A stretch of DNA of 64,000 bases from Adiantum capillus-veneris (taxonomy: Eukaryota; Streptophyta; Polypodiopsida; Polypodiales; Pteridaceae): NCBI GenBank assembly GCA_014529385.2, contig CM043962.1:89887680-89951679 (forward strand), read 5' to 3'. The position numbers were made by a program, and so were the translations under genes. The notes beneath the pieces were generated by a model. The model saw only the letters and a list, made by a program, of their open reading frames with translations. It was not told the DNA's origin and did not search any database. Shown piece after piece: positions 58,703 to 64,000 of this stretch (its first letter is position 1; each line of letters starts with the position of its first letter).

Positions 58703-60354
58703 CTGTAGTATAACTGTTAAAAATGCTAACAGAGTCAATGGTAGTGCTAAGCCTTCAAGAAGTAGACATGGTGTGCAGTAGAATGAATACACAGAAAGGT
58801 TAGCGCAAATATAAAAAAGGGAAGAACTTTTGAGAGGAAAGCAGAGCTACTCAAAGTCATATTTGGGCGGGAACAAAGATACTAGATAGAGTCTTCAATG
58901 AAAGTTCTGAAATTCTTCGGTACATAGTTAGTACGACTTACGGCATTTATGCCTTGAAAGCATGAAATTGTGCAATTTGATGAACCAAAATAATATTTTC
59001 TCCTTTTTTTTAAAAAGAGCTTGACTCCAAAATGTCGATTTTCAACGTAACGTTAGCCTCTTCCTCATTGGTCGAGCGCCACTCTCTCTCTAGAACTGAA
59101 AGGCCCAAAAGTGAGTCCAGCTTTCTCATAATTCCTCAAAACAATTCATCAATCTCAACTCCATAATATAGACTAACACTTCATCTCATCACTTTGCCCA
59201 TACGATACTCATACAACAAATGGTAACACAAAAAGAAAGCCACTTTATTCATATCCGCCCGTGCAGTTCGGGTTGACTAACCATATACCCTCACATAAGT
59301 TTATGGACATATAATACTTGAAATCAACTCACCAAAATAAACCATAAATCACGTAAACAACACAGTTAACTCATGAAGTCATATGGTACTCTCCCTAGGT
59401 AGCACCCCTACACACTTAGGTAAACCCGATTATAGAATGATTAATAACTCGCATACCCAAGGTGATAATGGAGACCTAAGTAAATTTATCATCAAGTTTA
59501 ATCAAGCTTTTTGATTGTCTAAGTGGGTTTGCCCACCCAATGAATCTATATAGTGGTTCTCCAAAGAGCTTCGGGTCCAAAATTTTGACTAAGTGCAGTG
59601 GGCAGCACACTCCTGCATGATTTTCACATCCTGATATCCAAAAACAAAATGTTCTAAATGATGTGTTTTATCTCTAGTATAAAGGGTTCGGATTGATTCA
59701 TAACGTTTTGTGAGTTATGAACAAACAATGTTCCTACTGCTTCTATGACATGAAACGAAAATCGCTTTTTAAGCATGTACGTGATCATAAACACATCGTG
59801 TGCATAAATAAGCGTGTTAAACATGATGAAATAATCATGGGACAACTTTGTATGCACTTGGCAAATTCATACATAGGCTGATATAGAAATAAATAACCAC
59901 TGAGAGGATAATTACTCCGAAAAACGACATAGAGAGACAGAGAGATGATGATGGCTATGGAGTTTAGAGCTTCTCACCGTGCTCTAGAATTGATTACAGG
60001 CTGTCAAAAGGCTTCTTGATTTGCCTCAAAAGAGCGGTGATGAGAGCTAAGGTTTTCACCACGAGAGCCTTCGGAGAGCTCGTACACCATAAAACGAGAG
60101 AGGAGATAGTAAGCAAGTAAATAGAGAGTATTCTTCTTCTTCTTCTTTTTCCCGTAAACAAGAGAAAAGAGCTTATGTAGATGGTGATGAAGAGCTTACA
60201 TTACTGCGTATAATATGTACGTATTGCCTTGCGGTAGTAGATACAAATGACATCACTGAAAATAGAGCACTCCCTGCCAATTTATAAGCACTGCAGCAAG
60301 CCAGAGTGATGCCCAAGGCAAGCTACTAGCACCCCCTCTCATCCTGGATTAGCT
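58703..60354. other. Non-coding spacer
   Basis: No gene supported. A short CTT-rich stretch lies at 60130-60150. ORFs such as 59654-59857 (minus) have no motif. Confidence 0.45.
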
Positions 60355-62193
60355 ATGAACAGAAAGTCTTCCTCTCGAAAATGCATTTTGGTTTTCCATC
60401 GACTAAAGAGAAGGCCAAAGTGAGGGGTCTTGGTGATGGAACATGCATTAGATGAAACCAGCAAACGAAGACCATATCTCATCTAATATGGAGATACCCA
60501 ACAATCAAGAGCCTTCACTAGAAGAGTCTACAAATGGGTGTTCTGCTAGCTTGACACCCCATTCTTTAGACGAGACCTAGCGTTGGGCTCCAACTGACGC
60601 TTAGCCGATGAAGAGTAGAGGACCTAATTTTTTATAGTCAAAGCTATAGTTTTAAAAGCCATACAAGTCTCTAGAAATGAACATATTACAAAAAAAGAAG
60701 GGCATGTTGCATACAGAACTCCTGTTGGAAACTTGCGGATGGCTTTTGGCAAGTAGGAGAAAGCGACTTACCAACAAGAAGAAGATAGCGATTTTGTAGC
60801 ATGGATTAAGGGTACGTGTATGGTCAATGGTCTTAAATCCCTCAGTGGGCTTTGCGTCCATTGAGATGACTCTTTTGTATATGTTGGATGTCCTTGTGCA
60901 ACGGATATCCCAAGGTTTTCATGTATTACTTCAAGTTATTTGAAATCTAGCTCAAATGAGCATTAACAAAAAACCATACATCCTCCACTCTCAAAATGAA
61001 CCATGTAGTCCAAAAAAATACATCAGACAATAACCAACTAGCAAAGCATCATCTTGAGGACTTTTACAGGGAGCCCCCAAACCCAGATACAAGTTGCAAC
61101 ACACCAGAAGAACATTGAACATGTCCCGAGGGCTTTTATAGGGAGACCCATATACAAACTATAGTTGGATGAAGTAACAGACCATAAAACTTGATCGTAC
61201 CTAACATACTGTCGTGACAATAGATCGGCTCATTGAAGACATATTGACTTCTACAAAAGGCTACTATGGACTAGGACAAAAATACCGCCATGTTTGAATA
61301 AGTTCATCAAAGATCAATGAAAATGAAAAAGTTCAAATCACATATGAAACAAAGTATTAAGAATTATTGAGATATGCTATATAGAATCCATATGCTATAT
61401 AGAAATCCTCTCATAATCATTCCACAGTGCCTTTCACAATATGGTCCAAAGCTTGCACAATTGATGTGTCAAAAAGAAAATCTTCAATGTTTTGCAACGA
61501 TGGATTTGCTTTGCTTATGATGTAAGATTCTCTGTTGTAATCATAGAGGTCGTGCTTAGTAAAGCACAACGGCATGGTGCATGTAACTGTTGATGGGGAG
61601 CACGAGCTGTAAATAAAATCTATCATTTCTCTTTGTATGGCTTCATCCAAAACCAGCTTCACTTGATAGTATGACAAGGTTAGCCCCAAAATGAGAAGGC
61701 TCAATCGAGGAGTTTCTTCATGCAAAAGTTGATAAGTGGGTGCTTTTAGTATTGTCTGTGGATACACGTATGCACAAATGTCTTATTGCAAAAAGGTATG
61801 TTAAAGCATTCAATATAATAAATGCAACTTGTGAACTATAATACACATTTTAGGATGTGATAATATATGTTAATGTCAATAGAGCTTTAGAACGGCAAGA
61901 CGAATGTTGGTTGTCTCCCTGCGAGTCCAAGTTCGAGTGAAAAGCATGGTGGTGGCCCACGAACCTACGTTTCCTTAAACTGCAAACCAAGGACGTGTAC
62001 AACACCCATATGATCTCGTTCGGATTGGTTTCTCCTGTAAACAAGTAGTGGGGCAAGCAATGGCCGGAATCAAGATGGGTGACAATCATGAAGAACATTT
62101 GGTGCCCATAATGGCCCCTTGGGTTGAAGGTTTTTCTATAGAAGGTCCTATGGGGAGCCTTACCTACTGGTGTGAAGGTTCTAGCTAGATGTA

Positions 62194-62532
62194 GTGGTCC
62201 AGATAGATGCTTGCAATGCGGAACAACTAGTGAGGGGCATTTCTTGCTTATTCAAGGAGTGCCCAACGATTTGTGGCATGGAAGGGAAAATTTGTAAATG
62301 GGCTCAAAAGACCTGGAAGATAGGGTTCTTAAAGAACGATCTCTTCCTGGGTGGGAAGGTATCCAATAGTCACGCGCTTCTGATCGGCATGCAAATTGTT
62401 AGATTCTGCTACTTCAAACACGTGTGGAAGGCCAGGAACTATCAGGTCTTCAAGAACGCCCTAAAAATAGCTAGGTCCACCATAGAGATTATACAACATA
62501 GCAGGGAAGTGATTGTCAGCATTGAAAAATAG
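62194..62532 (+). pseudogene. LINE reverse-transcriptase C-terminal remnant, copy 3
   Basis: Best copy of the tail: CLFKECPTICGMEGKICKW, AQKTWKIGFLKNDLF, SHALLIGMQIVRFCYFKHVW. The His/Cys half of the zinc motif is present, but the CX2C half is in another frame upstream (RCLQCGTT at 62198-62230). A point indel separates them. Confidence 0.5.
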
Positions 62533-62688
62533 AGAAACTTTGATGAATGGAATAGGGTAATTGGTGCAGCAATGATTGGTTAGTATATGGAGCTTTAATT
62601 AAGTGGAGGTTTGTTGCTTCATGTTCAACCAAGTTTCTCTCTGATGTCCTTTTCACCCGAGGAGTTCACTAAAGTATATGTAACATAG

Positions 62689-62794
62689 CACGTGCATTCA
62701 ACATAAGGGATCTTAATTTCTTGTAAATTTACGAAAACATGTGCACAAGAGGGATATAAGGGGTAATTAAAATCAATTTTGGTGAACTCAGGTG
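62689..62794. repeat. MITE-like hairpin, copy 3 (arms decayed)
   Basis: Arms CACGTGCATTCA (62689-62700) and TGAACTCAGGTG (62783-62794) no longer pair perfectly. The inner TTAATT/AATTAA pair remains. Confidence 0.75.
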
Positions 62795-63493
62795 ATGTAA
62801 GAAAATATTAGTTAGTGAACATATCGAGCCTTTCCAGTGTCGTGGGGTGGCTTCCCTATTAGTCGATGCATCTATGATTATTTGGAGACGTCATGGCTCG
62901 ACACAAGCATGACTAGAATTTGTAATTTTTTGGTTGTGATAATATAATGCACTCACCATTTTGAGTTTTGAAGAAAAAAAGATGTATTAGTGCCCTAGAA
63001 ATAATAGATGCAAATGTACACTAGGGAGGCATACAAAGGGGAGCAGCCGCTCCACCCTCATTCTGTTTTGGCACTGGGAGAGGCCTCCCTCCCACCTCTC
63101 CCATGGGATGCAAAGGTGTCTTGGATCAAGCCTACGTGCGATTGGCAAGGGATTGTGGCATGGTAGGATGCATCCCTTGGTGGAAGCAATCTCTATAGGG
63201 AAGGACCTGGTCCCCTCTTTGGCCAAGGATTTGTAGGTTGGTCTTGGTTTGCTGGTTCCCAACGGGTCAGTGAGTGGCAGGCGCCATCCACTTGTTGGCA
63301 TCGATCAATGTCGGATGGGAGCATGGCCCTTGTGATGACCTTGACGATGGTGCATGGCTCACTAAGTGCAATAACTCTTTATTGTTGATCTCCTTGTGGT
63401 TGTTCAGATCTAGCTCCTTCTAGGTGGTCCTTGGTCGTTGGAGTCTCTTCGGTTGGTTGATGGAGTTCATGACTCCACCCATATTCGACGATA

Positions 63494-64000
63494 TTTAAAA
63501 GATGCATTGGTTCTCAACTCCCATACTAAATATACCATATGAGAATAAGATATTTGATGTGCATATTGATATCTTATCCATTAGATGTGTATTGGAATAG
63601 CTAGATGAATGTAACATGCATTTTTCAATCTGGTATGCAAGTAAATACATGTCTATTCTCTATTAAAATGGTACTAGATGGTATGGAAGTATTACAAGTC
63701 TTAACGATCATTGCACAATTGGATGTAGAAATCCAATGCTTTTATCTTCCAAATTAATTAACCAAAATGCCGTGTTCAAGCTACTTGGAAAACTTATGAT
63801 GGAATATATCTCTTATGTATAGAACTCCAAGAGTAAAGCTTCTCCTTGAGTATAGGCTCATAAAACTATAACAAGTTTTCACTTTTCTTAGGATCAAATT
63901 ATTAATCGACTCAAATGGATTGGCGCATATTGGCCATCAATGAGGCAAGATGCCCAAAAGTATGTAGAGCAACGTCAACAATGATGTAAAGTATCTCCCA
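63494..64000 (+). pseudogene. Second copy of the ruined gypsy pol fragment (runs off the window)
   Basis: Matches 18028-18542 nearly base for base, starting TTAAAAGATGCATTGGTTC, with a few indels, including a loss of about 13 bp near 63792. It covers the RNase H and integrase-finger remnant and continues past the window end. Confidence 0.85.

Larger units (their letters stand above)
60355..63490 (+). repeat. Composite repeat, copy 3
   Basis: Starts inside the repeat at ATGAACAGAAAGTCTTCC (the leader of copies 1 and 2 is absent) and runs through the middle block, LINE-like tail, hairpin, A-rich run (62971-62980) and the long downstream block shared with copy 2. It ends at CCATATTCGACGATAT, where it joins directly to the gypsy pol fragment. 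Confidence 0.8.

Overview
The window is nuclear DNA of a plant with a large, repeat-dominated genome. The evidence is Ty3/gypsy elements with plant initiator-Met and tRNA-Asp primer binding sites, a Ty1/copia tail, LINE-derived repeats, long CA/GA microsatellites and short GT..AG introns. Nothing fixes the species. The element set would suit a fern-like or other non-seed land plant, but that is inference. No tRNA, rRNA, bacterial or organellar gene was recognised.

Layout. 1-7378: flank plus a decayed Ty3/gypsy element (A) whose LTRs are not visible. 7379-21087: mostly non-coding repeats, with two copies (9541-12660, 13554-16240) of a composite repeat carrying a LINE 3' end and a MITE-like hairpin, and a ruined gypsy pol fragment (17720-18640). 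21088-23067: gene remnant U with an intron, palindrome array 1, and a minisatellite. 23068-41313: gypsy element B, inserted in that minisatellite. B holds nested gypsy element C (28569-38396), which itself holds a chimeric copia-derived insert (34935-35950). B's 3' LTR is split by a second insert (38641-40689) sharing an inverted module with the first. 41314-41903: a fragment with two hairpins. 41904-52940: element D, a non-autonomous LTR retrotransposon (gag and protease but no reverse transcriptase) with a 5-bp target duplication and a leader full of one short palindrome. 52941-58702: the most gene-like part. It has a minus-strand gene (Z), palindrome array 2, a histone-H3-fold gene with an acidic tail, palindrome array 3, a possible Ulp1-like exon, an Arg/Gly-rich ORF and a three-exon minus-strand gene (V). 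58703-64000: non-coding DNA, a third copy of the composite repeat, and a second copy of the gypsy pol fragment.

Removing B (with C and its inserts) and D leaves a compact island of about 8.4 kb. In it, small genes are separated by tandem arrays of long inverted repeats whose arms share the core ACC(A/G)AGCGA. D inserted inside one arm of such a palindrome. The CENH3-like histone fold sitting between two arrays is the most unusual thing in the window. It carries two in-frame stops and a frameshift, so this copy is probably a pseudogene. All retroelements here are also broken. In B, all six nonsense codons can be explained by single C-to-T changes.
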